Shown: positions 30,089-41,330, counted from the first letter of the stretch. The stretch: 64,000 nt of DNA from Allacma fusca (GCA_947179485.1 OX359249.1:7812001-7876000); one strand, 5' to 3'. Notes: a model not told the origin generated them from the letters alone. Made by a program: numbers and translations.

Positions 30089-30122
<34 letters not shown>
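30065..30122. repeat. (GA)n microsatellite
   Basis: About 58 nt of GA with two interruptions, 2.3 kb upstream of the first insc coding exon. In arthropods such tracts can bind GAGA factor; that role here is only possible. Confidence 0.95.
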
Positions 30123-30124
<2 letters not shown>

Positions 30125-31305
30125 AGCGAACAAAAAACCCACATTAGACACATGTCTCTCATGAAATGAAAATTCTACGGATGTTTTACCTTTGTACCTT
30201 TTACTCATTGCTACATTCCCGTACTATTTTCTATTGATGCTTTTTACCCACAAGTAACTACCTCGGGCCTGGCTGTCTAAGGGACTTTGTTGAATGTAAA
30301 ATAATTTATAGTAGTATTATTCCCCCTGAAGTTACTCCAAACCTCTTTTCTTATCCCAGTTTTTAGAAACCATGTTCCATAATGTGATTCCTATTCAATG
30401 GAATTCTTTTTCCTTAATGGTAAAAGTGAAATCTCCCTATCTAAATTCCCGTGAAACTGTATCGTCTCTTCAAAAACTCATACATTCCGGTCGTCAAATG
30501 TGAGAAGGGGAACAAGTGGTAGTGAAATTGAAATAAATTGCAGGGAATAAAACTGGTGGCAATCATTTTTCGGAAGATTGAGAGGACTTTAAGTTGGAAT
30601 TTACATATTTGAATTTATTCACGTTGTATCGGACATGGAACGCATGTTGACGTCAAATGATTATACAGTGTAATGCCTTCCGTCGCACCCTAGACGTGAA
30701 GGGCCGGGGGAAAAGCTGGAGTGTAGATTGCCAAAATGTTCTCGGGACTAAGTACACAAGAGTGATAAATTACTGGTGGAAGAGGGGATTTCCATTTCTG
30801 GATGCTGATTTTTGTCTTGTAGTTCCTGGAATCGAAAACCTGTCAAGCGGACGAGTTTTATTGGATTTTTTTTATCCCTGACAGTTGATCGGACGGAGCA
30901 ATCGTTGGTATTTTCCTGTTTTCCCAGTGGTAGGTAATACCATTGCCAAGTAAACGGCAGTCTTTGAAATCCGCTACTTATTTATCATTGTTCAAAATTG
31001 AAAAAAATTAAAAGGGGGGCTCGGAGTGGTACATGGGATGCGTGTCTGAATTTCCCCTCTAGTTAGGAATTGCGTGTGTGTGCTGGGAAAGTATGCCGTT
31101 CCTTCATTCAGGATTTTTCGGCATTTCTTCCCCATTGCATCATTAAAGAGGATACGAAATTTTAAGGACAAAAACATACTATTCCAGTTCCACACTAATC
31201 CGGCAGGAAAAGTAGTGTTTTTTGGTCAAAGATGCATTTTTATGATTACCATGGTCATGCTCCATATTATACTTAATTATATATAATTAGATATATGTGT
31301 CGATA

Positions 31306-31459
31306 GTGTACTCTCCCTCTAAGACTCCCTTGTAAGAGCGTGTTTTCTCAAGGGACAAAAGTATTTGGACACATTCACGTTTCCCGTGATGTTAATTTTT
31401 CTCCATGTAAGTTGATGCAATTATAAGAGAAAGTTTGCTCTTATGACGAGAGTGTACTG
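31306..31459 (+). mobile_element. MITE copy about 0.9 kb upstream of the insc coding start
   Basis: GTGTACTCTCCCTCTAAGAC at the left and GACGAGAGTGTACTG at the right are inverted. The interior has gggacaaaagtatttggac followed by gatgttaatttttctcc, close to consensus. It probably lies in the 5' intron or promoter region of insc. Confidence 0.75.
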
Positions 31460-32360
31460 TGTGTACAAAACTGCCTATGTAGACAAATATTACAGTATAC
31501 CCTTATGGTAATCTGTCCCGTAAGAAAAGTCAGGTACGTAGGTGACCTGCATGTTCATCTTGAAGAAGTAATTATTTAAATAATAAAAGGTTTTTTTTTG
31601 TGCTTAAATTCAATATAATGTGAGTTCCTGCTTGTTGAAGTTTAAGCCTGAAAAATCGGAGGTTTTTCTTGTAAGATTCAATTCGACATTTACAACTAAG
31701 ATTCCTACTGATGGTACTTTACGCTTCACAGGTAGCCGCTGAGATGATTATCTGTGATTAGTAAATAGAACGTTTGAAGTATGTGTGACAATGATGGATT
31801 TTATTGCGGTAATACTACTGCCGAAAAAATACTCCAGCCTAGCTTACAATGTACATAGACATATGTACCTACTGCTCTGTAGCCAGTGAAATGTTGGCCT
31901 TAAACCAGTTTGTACCCGCATATCATGCCTTTTAAAATGAGAATGTTAGCAATATAAGAATAACATGTAGTCATCATTATTGACAACAAATTGCACCAGG
32001 TGTCACTTAGAATTACGAGGTTTGTAATCAAGGGGAAATCCATTGTAATTTATGTCCACTCACCGTAGGTACACTTGTAATAACTCATGCCTTGTTCTTA
32101 CGAATGCACACACTCTTAAAAGTGTGACTGTAGTATAGGTTGTAAACACAGCAGATCTGGATGCTGGCTGAACCTGATCAATTTTTTATTGATGGGTTTG
32201 ACTTTGCAATAGGGGAAGGTGTGGGAAGCTAGCCATGATGTGTGTAGACAATTCTTCCTCCTGAGGAAGAGACCTCGAATGTGTAACGTAAAATGGGGAA
32301 ATCAGAGTAAATTGTTGCTTCATTGAATGTAAACGGTTCCCTCCAGGGCTGATGACATGT

Positions 32361-32380
32361 TGTGTTACTTTTTTTTTTAG
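32361..32380 (+). promoter_or_regulatory. insc: splice acceptor directly before the insc ATG
   Basis: A run of ten T and then AG abuts the ATG at 32381. This is the expected form of a strong polypyrimidine tract and 3' splice site, implying an upstream exon that was not located by eye. Confidence 0.7.
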
Positions 32381-33777
32381 ATGGCTGCATCACTGGACCC
32401 AAATTGCGATGTGGAACCAAGTTCATTTAGGCGAACTCCGAGTCGGGTATTTTTCCAATCCGATTGTTCAAGTCCAACGTCGTGGGAGTTTCGAGGATTA
32501 GCAAGCCCTCCAGTCCCCATGCGTTTATCTGTACTCCGTGTTTCGGCTTCCGAGTCTGGGGGCTCTAGCAAAGGTGAGGGCCGGGTGAATGGAAGTCGTA
32601 ACTCCACGGGCAGTTCAACAGGAAGTCATCGGAGCCAAGATTCGGGCTTCTCTGACTCAGGAGAGACTCGAGGTCAGCAGAGAGTTAGTAGTCAGCACTT
32701 GGAGCACGTTTATAGTCAAAATCATGTTGAGGTTCTCAACCGGTCCTGTGACTCAACCAAGCCCGAGCTTTCTCTTCAACCTACGACAGATCAAAATTTA
32801 GCCAATTCCCTTCTTCCATACAGCTGCCAACAGTACTATCCTAGTCCTAGTCAGAAGCCAGCAATGGTCAATGGTTCTCAGGGTCAGTTCCGACAGTTCA
32901 AGAAAGTGTCTTGTCCGAACTCTCTACCCTGTGAGCCCGAGTGTCGAGATTGTATTTATCAAGAGGTGATTTTGGCTCGTTCCGTAAATGGTTCGGAGAT
33001 GTCACCAATACCTCAGGATATAAGTGTGAACCTGGGAGCCCCCACGTGCTGCTCCACACCGAAGCACCCTCAGAAGAGTACCAGCCGTTTGAGTGCTATG
33101 CAAAAAATAGATAATTTTGAAAGTTTGAATAAGAATAAGTTGCTGGATAGTAATAATAACAGCAGCTGTAAGGACAACAGTAGGAACAATTTACTGCAAG
33201 GAGAGGAAAGAGTCTGTGGCATTTCGCATGCATCTCCCGTATCTGTGAGTCGTATCTCAAGTCCTGTGAGATCTAACCAGTCCAATAGCAGTGGCAAGAG
33301 TAATGGCCCGAGCTTAAAAGGTGTTGACTGTAGCAAGGAAGAGTTAAATGGCACAATTGATAAATCCCCCTCAAGTTATGCTAGTCAATCCCCTGCACGC
33401 ACCAGTTTTAGTGGTAAGAGTTCCAAATGGCAAAGTCTTCCAAGAGGATTCAAGAGAATTGTAGCCTCAAATGCAACCCAGGATGTTATCATAGTCAGAT
33501 CTCAGGCCGATAATGATGCCATGAGACTGTGGCTCCATGAACTCCGACACCAGGCTGAACCCGAATGTCTTCACACACTTCAAACTAAGGCAATATTGAG
33601 TGAACCTCCGACAGTATCTTGGGGCCAACAAAACTCCTTCTCCGACTCTCTCTGCTCACCTTCCAGGCTCAATGTGGCGGCTTTGGCTATACATTCCGTG
33701 TCCGCTCCGCTTCTTTCAATTAGAAATGTAGAACAAATGGCATGTGTCATCTCGGGGGAATTCTCAAAAATCTGCAA
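32381..33777 (+). CDS. insc: insc coding exon 1: disordered N-terminus and LGN/Pins-binding peptide
   Basis: The exon encodes residues 1-465 plus two bases of codon 466 and ends at the donor gtaagt (33778). It is rich in Ser, Asn and Gln. Visible points: SQDSGFSDSGE at residues 85-95; a cysteine cluster C178-x5-C184-x3-C188-x2-C191; a basic patch KWQSLPRGFKR starting at K349; and the Pins/LGN-binding peptide with W384 and the PECLHTLQTKAI core near residues 394-405. Before the ATG, an AG preceded by ten T residues is a strong acceptor, and the unspliced frame upstream has an immediate TAG. The first codon is therefore either the true start in a transcript with a 5' UTR exon, or an internal Met. 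Confidence 0.92.
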
Positions 33778-36700
33778 GTAAGTTACACAGACCTCATTTA
33801 AAATTTAAGCCCCAGTGCCAGTAGCCCATCTTTACCTCTATCTACCCATTCATTTGCAATTCCCACGGTCCTCCTCTAAGCCCAGATTTTTCCTGTCTCT
33901 TCATATTTTCCAGATGCAAATTTGAACGTACAAATTGCTACAACTTGGGGGCATCCCAACATACATGTTTTTTATTGCATGGATGTAGTGTGGTGCCTCT
34001 GTGACTAGTGTATCTTTGTAGATGTATGTGTATGTACATATGTACATATGTATGTATGTGTAGCTCGTAGGGAAGCACAGTTCCAGTAAATATTACCCTT
34101 GGAGCCGCTTCTTGTTACCGATTCTCTTTAAGTTCTGCAATGAGTTCTGCATGGGATTTGGTTCAGGATGTCATTGGCTTAGTACATGGTGGGCTGTAGG
34201 ATACAGGAGGTATAATAAGGAAGTAATTACTGTCAAATTTCATGTGAAGAACTGAAAAGTTTCCCTTACTCACTTACGTACTCAACTTCCATGGAGCTGA
34301 ATTTTAATCTTTCAGTATCGTCGTTATAACGGCGTTTGTATCCAGGGAGAGGATGGGTAGTGCCCGGTGGATAATGTTTGTATAAACTTGTATTTTCCCC
34401 AACTTCCTCTTGGCTTTTTCCTACTGAGAGATCAAGTTTTGGGATAGGGAAACAGTTTCTTTTAATGATTCCAGTGGCAGCCCTGGAGTTGTCTCGTTCT
34501 TTTTTTTCCTGCCAAGCACTCCCTCTACCTCTTTTGTATTTTGTATTCATGTGCTCCTATCAATTACGTGAGAAGTAAACCTATCTGTATCATGTCTCTC
34601 CACATCTAATATTCAGCTCAGTAGACTCTGCCAAACAGTCTCGGATGGAGCAAAGTGGGTTTCTAAGAGCATTTCCAAAAGGATTCCCTTCTTTCTCCAG
34701 ACAATTTACTTTTACGGAGAAGTAAGACGGGCTAAAACTGGAGGGAGCATAGGATGTCTGTCAATTATCTACATACATGCCTCTATCTCCTTCCATTACC
34801 ACGCATATAAAAGATGGTTTACTGGCAATAATGCTTTCCCCGTACATCTCGGGCGTGTTCACTCCCTGTCTTTACCTTTTATCACACTCTCATTTCCTTG
34901 CTATGTGGGACGTGTCTCGTCTTCCCGCATTCCAATAATCTTAAGTCCAATTTTGATTTGAGCAGCATAGGTCCAATCCTTGCCATGCTTGTCTGGAGTT
35001 AATTCAAGGAAATCCCGGAAATTAGCCGTTTCTTTTACGACCTCTGAGCATTTTTCTTTATATTTCATCAAACACGTTCATATGGGATTGTGTACCGTCG
35101 GAATTCACAACTACTCCTACAGTACTAAGTAATGGTGTCCTGGAACAAGATATTACCGATTTTCCTTGCTTCAGTAAGTACATGTTTCCTATTAAGATAA
35201 GAAAGGGAAACGAGGGACGTAACTTGATTTTGCGGAGGTTTTTCTTCCCCTGCCAACTCTGCCAACTTGGCTATGTTTTGGCATTATCGGGTTGCTCGCT
35301 CATTCAGGTCATAAGCATTAGCTTTTTGATAATAATAATTGTCCTTTTCACTACAGGATACATAGAATCGGTTCTTTGGAAAAAATAAATAAATACAAGA
35401 CCCTGCTGACCAACAACTTTTTCCTCTACTTTTTTTTTCTTTTGATTATGCTACAGACTGCACGTACATATATCCATATCCATGTACCTGTCTCACAAGA
35501 TTTCTTTTACCAATTAAGAAATGTTTTACTTTTTCTCCACAAACCTGGAGAAATCTTGGGAAAACTTCAATCAAGATTTGCCAGTCGTCCATGCTATAGT
35601 AGTTTTTTTTTGTAACTGTAGTCGAGTACTGGTTATACTAATTCCCTATTGAGTTAGATATGCAGTTTTATAAGAATTTCTCTATACTGAATCCCGGACT
35701 TAATATTCAGGAAGTGTCTTTCAAGTTACTTTTGGCTTTACGTGAGCAGAGCTCTAGTGGTAGTGGTTTTACGTCTCCTGTTTATATGGAGTTCACACAT
35801 TTACAGGATTTCCGAGTCTTGGTATTTTTTAGGGTGCTGGATGTAAGTCAATAGCTTTGGTTTTGCGAAACTGTTAATCAGTGCAGAACTAGACTAGTTC
35901 CATACTTATTGTGAGTTTGATCTTCCACTAATTGATGTCTGTTCTTACAAAGGGTGCTCTGTGGGACGGAGGAAAGTTCCACAACTTTCTCTACAAGGGA
36001 ATTAGGATAGGTTAAGCTTTGCAAAAGGATGAAGTGTTGGGAGAGTGAAAACTGTGATTAATTTTGTAATCACATTTGTAAGCATGAATGACAGGCAACA
36101 TATGTTTGCAATTCAGGTTATCTCCTCTGTGCTGGTTTCCTCTTTCTATCGAACCTGTAATAATTACAATCCCTATCTCCAATTCCTGGACTGTGCTTGT
36201 ACTTTTATTATAATTATTCAAAAGGCCGGATTTGTAATCTAACATGATTTATCTACAGACACTTGGAATTTGGTTTCTTTGCTCAAGTCCCAGCATTGGT
36301 GGAGAGTTTGTCGGATCAGCTGAGCGAATTTTTGAAGCATTTCCACGAGTCATTTGGAAATCTCCATAAGCTAGAAAACCGCTTAGCCACTTCCTGTTAT
36401 GACCTCCGAGTAGCCGCTCACTCACTCCACGACCTGCTGATGTCATCCTCAGGGATTCAAGCCAACAGAAATGCCAGCTTCTCCCCTACAAGTCCAGACT
36501 CGTCCCAGAATGTTTATGCGGTCGTTGGTCACGATCATGAAAGGCAGTTTCATATTGTGGTGGGGGATATTGTGGAAGGGATCGTGGCCTTAGGAAATTT
36601 ATTTGGTCAGGTTGTGGACCAGAGACTGACAAGGGATTTGTCCTCTATCCTGGACACAATTGAAAATGGGGGTCTCCCGGCCCGTGTGGGACTCAAGTCC

Positions 36701-39520
36701 TTCGTAACGGTTCTCAATGATGGGGGAATGCACATTTGTCGGCTCGCGTCATCTATTAGAACAGTCAGAGGACTTTTGGGAGCTCTGCTAGACGCCAAAG
36801 ATGATCACGACAAAGTTTTGGCTCTTCGCTGCCTAGCCACCATTCTTTGCGTGGGGGAAGCCGTTAAAGATTTCGATAAGGTAAGTTAAGAAAGTTAGGA
36901 ACTCCAGCTGCTAAAATATTTTCCCTGAAAAATGTCAAACCTGTTACCATATCCTATTTAATAGTAGATTTTGGAATGAGAGCTGAGCGGAGCACAAATG
37001 TTGAATTGGGAAAAATTATAAATGAATGTAATAATTTAAATGTGAACTTGTTTTTCACGACGCGTTCTCGTACGTTGTGGTTTCATGGATTTCAAATGGG
37101 AATCCCATATGTTATTGACGTAGTATTTGTTTTATGTTTAGTCTTTGGTAATATTGCGGCTAAGTTTTCTTGGAGAACTGTGGATAAGCACAGGGCTTTG
37201 AAAAACTAAAGCTATTGATTTTTATCGTGTCGTTCCCTCCCCATGCTTTTTTAACAAATGACACTCAATTAATTGACTAATTAGTCAACAGTTGTAATCA
37301 ACGAAGAAGTTTCCATGATGGAATCAAAATCCACACACTGTAAACCGTAGAGTACACTTATTATACAAGTCAATGAACGTTATTAAAAGATGTCTGAAAT
37401 ATTTCCAATGAATTTTCCCCATTAGGCTGGAGGTTTTGAAATAGTGGCTGATATCTTATTCGACCCAGCGTATGCCAACACTATCAAGTATGAAGCCGTG
37501 TCAGTCTTGACACAGGCCACTGACCCTTGGATTGATTTGGAAACGACTTTAGGAAATCTTGGATGTCATTTGGAGAAAATAATCGTCTCGCTTACAAGTA
37601 ACGTTCAGCTTGCTTTGCACAATTTCACTGATTATGGTTGCTGACTGCGATCTGAATTTGCACAAGGAGCTAGTTTAATCTGTAACTTTGTAATACTCAA
37701 GTGCTTATTATTTACGTTTCAGATATTATTCCACAATGTCAAAGCCATGAAGAGTCCTTTCTCCTCACAATAGCTGCCATCTCCAACCTAACGTTTCTTG
37801 AGTCGTCTTCCTTAGAATACCTACGGCGCTATAGAACCATAGCCTTAATTATTAATGCCATTCGACAGAAACCTGATTTCTCCATATTTGTTTTGGACCA
37901 CGTGAGTTGACAATACCAGCTTGATGTTGATGATCTCATCAGTATGTTAATTATCTAATTGAGTAAACGCAATGCACTCAGGTCCTATGTAGAGTGCCCT
38001 GTCGCTGTAAAAGGACCCTTTAGATTTTCTCCATAGGAGAAAAATATTTGGACTCATTCCCCTTTACGACATTTCACACGACATTAACATTTCTCCTTAC
38101 AAGAGTTTGTCATTATAACAGTCACATTTTGAGACATTTAGGGGTAATCTCATAGAGAGTGCATTTTATGAGGCATGGGATTCCAATGTAATAAATGGTG
38201 TTACATGAGTGTTGAAATTTTTCTATGTGATTGTAAACGAAACGGTTTAGCAGCTGTTTATTGTCTGTTCATGTGGGAAGTTACTGCCTTTAAAGATTGA
38301 CATGTTTGTTATTTTTGGAGAGAATGACATTGTAAGGTAACAATACTGTAATGTTTAGGTGGCAACCGTTCTTGCTAACATGGCTGGATCCGAAGGATGT
38401 AGAAAGGAAATTGTGGCCAGTGGAGGCATCGTGACCCTCTTGTGTTTCCTTCAGCAACGCCCATCACCAGCAGAATCAGCTGCAGAAATAGCAGCGTGTG
38501 AAAGGCTTCAGCAGAAGTCCACAATTGCCATTTCAAGGTTAGAAAACTTAGGGTATTAACCCGCTCGAGCTTTTTGCCTACTTTTCCTGTATCTTCACCT
38601 TCAACTTGCTGATCTTGAGTGGCACACAAACCCTTTAAAATACATTCTTGTCCTATTGCTGTTTGTATGCTGGGCTTGCTTGTATGCCACATTTGGCACA
38701 TGCGTTGTTCGTGTTGAAAACTTCATTTTTTCAAGTTGCTTCTTATTGCCTCAAGTAATTAGTATACTTATTTGTTAGCATTTCCTATATGTGTATGTAT
38801 GATTGGGAGTTGGTTTGCTCATTGGGAAAAATTTGTATTAACAGTGTGTACTTTGAAAATGTCATGTTTTTCACGTCTGCTACTAATGTTGCACGAATTG
38901 ATCCTTGCTCAGCAAGTTTTGCTTTCATTCAATGCTTCATCGTTAATTTTAGAATTTTATGTAAGACTTTGGAGCGGAATGTAACAAAGTGACTCTTGAA
39001 CTGACAATCTTGACTTTGTATGCGTTGGGTTGAATGTGTATTCTAAAAGTGAATGATTTCGGTGCTTCAGCATTTTTGGGTGGGAGTACAAATGTCTCTG
39101 AAGGATCGTTTCTATTTATTACTAGACTTTGCAATGAAGATGGGGTGGCGAAAATGGTAATGGAAATGAATGGCATGCAACGGATGATACAGCTTTGTCG
39201 GCAGGATAAGGAGCGGAACTATTCTGATGGTGTACTCATAGCATGTTTGGTAATACTCAATTCCTCCCTGAACTTTATGTATTGTCAACGTTTTTGTTGT
39301 ACACCTCTTTCTGGGATTGATATTTATTCCTTATTATATTCTTGGAAATTGGAAACTAATAAAATTATTTTGTTATTCCTAATTCAAGGCTACGCTAAGA
39401 AAATTGGTGACATTTTGTGGTGACGGAGTGGTACAAGGCCTTCATGCTGAGGATTTGATTCAGCCAAGACTTCTGGACTCCTTCCTTCTCTACTCCTCCA
39501 GACAGGAGAGTTATGTTTGA
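32381..39520 (+). CDS. insc: Inscuteable homologue (spindle-orientation adaptor), 7 coding exons, 934 aa
   Basis: Joining 32381-33777, 36259-36880, 37426-37597, 37723-37901, 38359-38537, 39126-39249 and 39389-39520 gives 2805 nt with no internal stop; every intron is GT-AG and all phases agree. Similarity to known Inscuteable proteins is recognised in the LGN/Pins-binding peptide (MRLWLHELRHQAEPECLHTL, residues 381-400) and throughout the C-terminal armadillo solenoid, for example VATVLANMAG, EIAACERLQQK, MIQLCRQDKERNYSDGVLIA and LIQPRLLDSFLL. The last four residues ESYV form a class I PDZ ligand; the vertebrate protein ends similarly. Known role of the family: cytoplasmic/cortical adaptor that couples Par3-Par6-aPKC to Pins(LGN)-G-alpha-i and orients the mitotic spindle in asymmetric division. 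The N-terminal half is Ser/Asn-rich and probably disordered, much longer than in the vertebrate protein and closer to the fly layout. The start is the ATG at 32381, but a splice acceptor lies directly before it, so upstream coding residues cannot be excluded. Confidence 0.93.
33778..36258 (+). other. insc: insc intron 1 of the coding part
   Basis: GT-AG intron of 2481 nt, the longest in the gene; it contains the ATGT microsatellite at 34021 and short T-rich runs. No alternative exon is recognised. Confidence 0.8.
34021..34062. repeat. ATGT/ACAT microsatellite in insc intron 1
   Basis: TATG and TACATATG units, partly self-complementary. Confidence 0.75.
36259..36880 (+). CDS. insc: insc coding exon 2: helical segment and first armadillo-type helices
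   Basis: Acceptor atctacag ends at 36258 and donor gtaagt begins at 36881. One base completes Lys466, then 207 codons follow (residues 467-673). The first part (around QVPALVESLSDQLSEFLKHF) is predicted helical. The second part matches the start of the conserved Inscuteable solenoid (LALRCLATILCVGEAVKDFD), which aligns with the family's Cys-rich helix before the GG-turn. An intron of 2481 nt precedes it. Confidence 0.92.
37426..37597 (+). CDS. insc: insc coding exon 3: armadillo segment
   Basis: Acceptor ccattag ends at 37425; donor gtaacg begins at 37598. It encodes 57 codons plus one base (residues 674-730), including AGGFEIVADILFDP and EAVSVLTQATDPWI, the counterpart of the family motif with 'ADIL' and 'VAQVT.PW'. 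Reading past the donor meets a TGA after 15 codons, which supports splicing here. The donor is slightly weak (GTAACG). Confidence 0.9.
37723..37901 (+). CDS. insc: insc coding exon 4: armadillo segment
   Basis: Acceptor cgtttcag ends at 37722; donor gtgagt begins at 37902. Two bases complete Asn731, then 59 codons follow (residues 732-790). The block ESFLLTIAAISNLTFLESSS corresponds to the vertebrate FLL-S-ALANITFF stretch, one armadillo H3-like helix. The preceding intron is only 125 nt. Confidence 0.91.
37992..38166 (+). mobile_element. MITE copy inside insc intron 4
   Basis: Flanked by TA on both sides. Left end GAGTGCCCTGTCGCTGTAAAAG, right end CATAGAGAGTGCATTT; interior aaaatatttggactcattcc. 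It makes up about 40% of the 457-nt intron. Confidence 0.65.
38359..38537 (+). CDS. insc: insc coding exon 5: armadillo segment
   Basis: Acceptor atgtttag ends at 38358; donor gttaga begins at 38538. It encodes 59 codons plus two bases (residues 791-849). VATVLANMAGSEGCRKEIV and AAEIAACERLQQKSTIAISR are among the best-conserved Inscuteable blocks. The donor GTTAGA is non-optimal, but the joined frame to exon 6 restores family similarity across the junction (AISR then LCNEDGVAK). Confidence 0.92.
39126..39249 (+). CDS. insc: insc coding exon 6: armadillo segment
   Basis: Acceptor ttactag ends at 39125; donor gtaata begins at 39250. One base completes Arg850, then 41 codons follow (residues 851-891). 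The block MQRMIQLCRQDKERNYSDGV is a hallmark of the last Inscuteable armadillo repeat. Confidence 0.92.
39250..39388 (+). other. insc: insc intron 6, open in frame
   Basis: The 139-nt intron carries no stop in the frame of exon 6. If retained, translation runs on to a TGA at 39421-39423, giving a different tail and losing the last helix and the ESYV ligand. It also contains AATAAA at 39358-39363. Whether it is ever retained cannot be seen here. Confidence 0.6.
39389..39520 (+). CDS. insc: insc coding exon 7: last helix and PDZ-ligand C-terminus
   Basis: Acceptor aattcaag ends at 39388; 43 codons (residues 892-934) and TGA at 39518-39520. ATLRKLVTFCGDG and LIQPRLLDSFLLYSSRQESY match the end of the family. 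The terminal ESYV fits the class I PDZ ligand pattern S/T-x-hydrophobic-COOH. A role in binding a PDZ protein of the polarity complex is inference. Confidence 0.93.
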   Translation, partial: ATLRKLVTFCGDGVVQGLHAEDLIQPRLLDSFLLYSSRQESYV

Positions 39521-41330
39521 AGCCAGAAACCTCAACCAAAGTGTATACATAATTTTATGCATCAAATGCCAAGGAGCTAGGAATATTTTTCTAAATATTC
39601 TAGGTTATTTTTTCCCCTTGAGAAACGTACATTCATGTTCTTCGAACTAAAATGTATACATACTTAGATAAGTACTTACAATTTAGTTGTAACCGTTCAA
39701 CAGGCAAGACAATTTGTCTGTCTAGTACTGGAAGTAACCTCAAATACCTGTGAATGCATTTTTAAAGCTACGTTCATATATTCGGCTATTTTTCCTTTAA
39801 AATAGCATGTTTAAGTAATTATTATAGACCTTCAGTCTTCAGCCAAATACTGTGCAAACTTTCACAGATGTTCAAATCAGCGATTATTATTCATTGAGTG
39901 AGATGGTTAAATCATGATCTTCTCCCACTTTTGTATACAGAATATTTTGATCGTTGTCTTCTTGTTTACTTAAGTATTAGGTACTTATATTCGTATCTAC
40001 GCTAGACTGTAAGTCACAGTTGGTACATTGAACTTGGTAGGTTTCTCATCGCTCTCAATTTTTTTAAGCTAGTTTGTTTTTGTACTAAAACGTAATTAGT
40101 GTACTATTTTTAATCTTACATTTAACTCCAGATTTTTTGGCCGAGTAGATGTCATATCAGTTTAAGAATCTACTTTATTTTTAAAAATGAGTTAAATGTA
40201 ATCAATTACAAGCTAAATAGAAGCTACATTTATTAGCTCGTTGATTTAGAGAGAGCATAATTTTAGTTGAGGTAGGTACAGTTAATTCAATTCTGTACCT
40301 CAGGAGATATCATCTTGAGCTGAAAATAACATATGATTTTCGGTGACAATTTTTGTACACGAGAAATGGAAATGTAATTATTCTTACGGTGAGGTTCATA
40401 TGTTTCACTAAATATTTTCAACCTCAAGCTTACAATAAGTTATAGTTTTAATTTCAGTTCTAGTTATCCATATGATCGTGATTGTATTCACAGTAAGATC
40501 ACTAATTATTTATTTAGTCTTATTCAGCTTTCATGTGCCATATATTATTTTCGAAATGTTTTTATTTACCTGACTCTGATGGATGTGAAAAGATACTTCT
40601 AATACCTTTATTATAATTTTAAAACGGAATGCTTGACTGTCAGATTCCGAGTCCCGAGTTAGTTTCACAATTTCTGGCAAACTTTTCTGTGAGACTTTTC
40701 CCTGAGATATAAAAACTGCCTTAACGCTCAAATGATCGGGGAAATTTTTACCTCCGTAACCTTCAACCATCTGTTCAGACTGTAATCTGCAAATACAAAA
40801 TCTCCAACTGACTGGATCCTACGGTGTTATTTTAAATTATTACAAGGTGTATTTAAATCTTCATATAGGAAATTATCTGGTGAAAGAATTTGCCAACAAG
40901 CTTTAATTTGAATGTTCTGGTCTTCCGAATGACCATTGGGTTTGGTTTATTTTCCTTATGAAAATATACCCACTTTACGGACAGCTTTGTCTCTCACATA
41001 AGGAAGTGTCCTTGTGTGAGTGACTGATTGTCAGTCCATTCCATTATGGGTTTGCACAAGCTAAAAATAATCAATCAAGCGTACTGTCATGACACATATT
41101 AATCTGTATCTATTTTAATCTGTGAGCGTCGCACAGCTGTCATCATTGTACTTAATTCTGACTCCCAGGTATTACGCATCTATCAATGAAAACTACTCTC
41201 GCCGCATATTTATAGTAAACAAACAAGTATACTTTCAAGACACTAACTTGGTATAGGTTAATTTGTACAAATATAGAATGTTATGCCAAAACGAAATTGA
41301 ATAAAGTTTTCGCATTGTGAATGATTACAA
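39521..41330 (+). other. insc: probable insc 3' UTR
   Basis: AT-rich stretch after the TGA with no sustained open frame in register and no other gene. The first canonical AATAAA found downstream is at 41300, giving a 3' UTR of about 1.8 kb. The end is inferred from that signal only. Confidence 0.5.
41300..41305 (+). terminator. insc: candidate polyadenylation signal AATAAA of insc
   Basis: Canonical hexamer followed by a T/G-containing stretch (agttttcgcattgtg), as expected around a cleavage site 10-30 nt downstream. It is the first AATAAA found past the stop codon. Confidence 0.5.

Larger units (their letters stand above)
30123..32380. other. upstream region or 5' intron of insc
   Basis: Apart from one MITE copy, no coding segment is seen. 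The end is a splice acceptor, so at least the 3' part is intronic. Confidence 0.5.
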
